From positions 1-5,478 of the forward strand of contig JAKVBZ010000180.1 of the NCBI GenBank assembly GCA_022448645.1: DNA of 5,478 nt. The letters run 5' to 3'. Positions within the stretch are counted from its first letter, which is position 1, and each line of letters begins with the position of its first letter. Under the pieces are notes generated by a model, which was not told the origin of the DNA, ran no database searches, and saw only the letters and a program-made list of their open reading frames with translations. The position numbers and the translations under genes were made by a program. Below are positions 5,381 through 5,478 of this stretch, piece by piece. Source of the stretch: Pirellulaceae bacterium (lineage in GTDB: Bacteria; Planctomycetota; Planctomycetia; Pirellulales; Pirellulaceae).

Positions 5381-5478
5381 GCTCTTCGCAAGCTGCTTCG
5401 CTCGACCGGAGGAACTCTGAGCTAACCTTCTCTGCCGACGATCGCTGCGGGTGCCGGGGGAAATGCCGTTGAGTAATA
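5381..5478. other. Window end, no gene recognised
   Basis: A small hairpin (TTGCG 5377-5381 with CGCAA 5387-5391) overlaps the terminator tail. GGAGGAA at 5408-5414 looks like a ribosome site but has no start codon at proper spacing. An ATG at 5463 directly follows GGGGGAA and could begin a gene that leaves the window, but the purine run is too close and only five codons are visible. Confidence 0.3.

Noticed and set aside
5232..5420. 62-codon + strand frame starting at TTG
   Set aside because: The TTG is part of the -35 box TTGACA, there is no ribosome site, and the frame crosses the palindrome.

Overview
The window looks like a chromosomal piece of a planctomycete, probably Pirellulaceae-like. 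The strongest evidence is the gene at 3956-4930, a DUF1559 protein with a type IV pilin-like N-terminus and a C-terminal H-X9-DG motif. This family is greatly expanded in Planctomycetes and uncommon elsewhere. Roughly balanced base composition, loosely packed genes and weak Shine-Dalgarno sites fit that reading. The assignment rests on family knowledge, not on a database search.

Layout, left to right, with every confident gene on the + strand. Positions 99-1142 encode an NAD-dependent D-isomer-specific 2-hydroxyacid dehydrogenase, 1223-2212 an aldo/keto reductase (GTG start), and 2279-2701 a small YjbQ/UPF0047 protein. These three are co-directional with gaps of 80 and 66 bases and may form one transcription unit of soluble metabolic enzymes. 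The first two would interconvert hydroxyl and carbonyl groups on small substrates that the sequence does not reveal.

Positions 2702-3306 hold no convincing gene but contain a perfect 14-bp hairpin (3048-3079). tRNA-Lys(UUU) lies at 3307-3379. After it, 3380-3840 looks like scar tissue: a 23-base exact copy of the tRNA's 3' half (3583-3605), a 10-base inverted piece of the same T-arm, and several short repeats. This is what a decayed integrative element, or a duplicated tRNA fragment, could leave behind.

A plausible sigma70-type promoter (3850-3879) and a leader hairpin precede the DUF1559 gene. The last 550 bases (4931-5478) contain no convincing protein gene but have the most intriguing structure. 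An A/T-tract element and a near-consensus promoter (TTGACA, 17 bases, TACCAT) are overlaid by a 13-bp inverted repeat. They are followed about 50 bases later by a 54-base near-perfect palindrome and a T-rich tract. Together these predict a short, strongly expressed untranslated RNA of about 110 nt, or an attenuated leader of a gene beyond the window.
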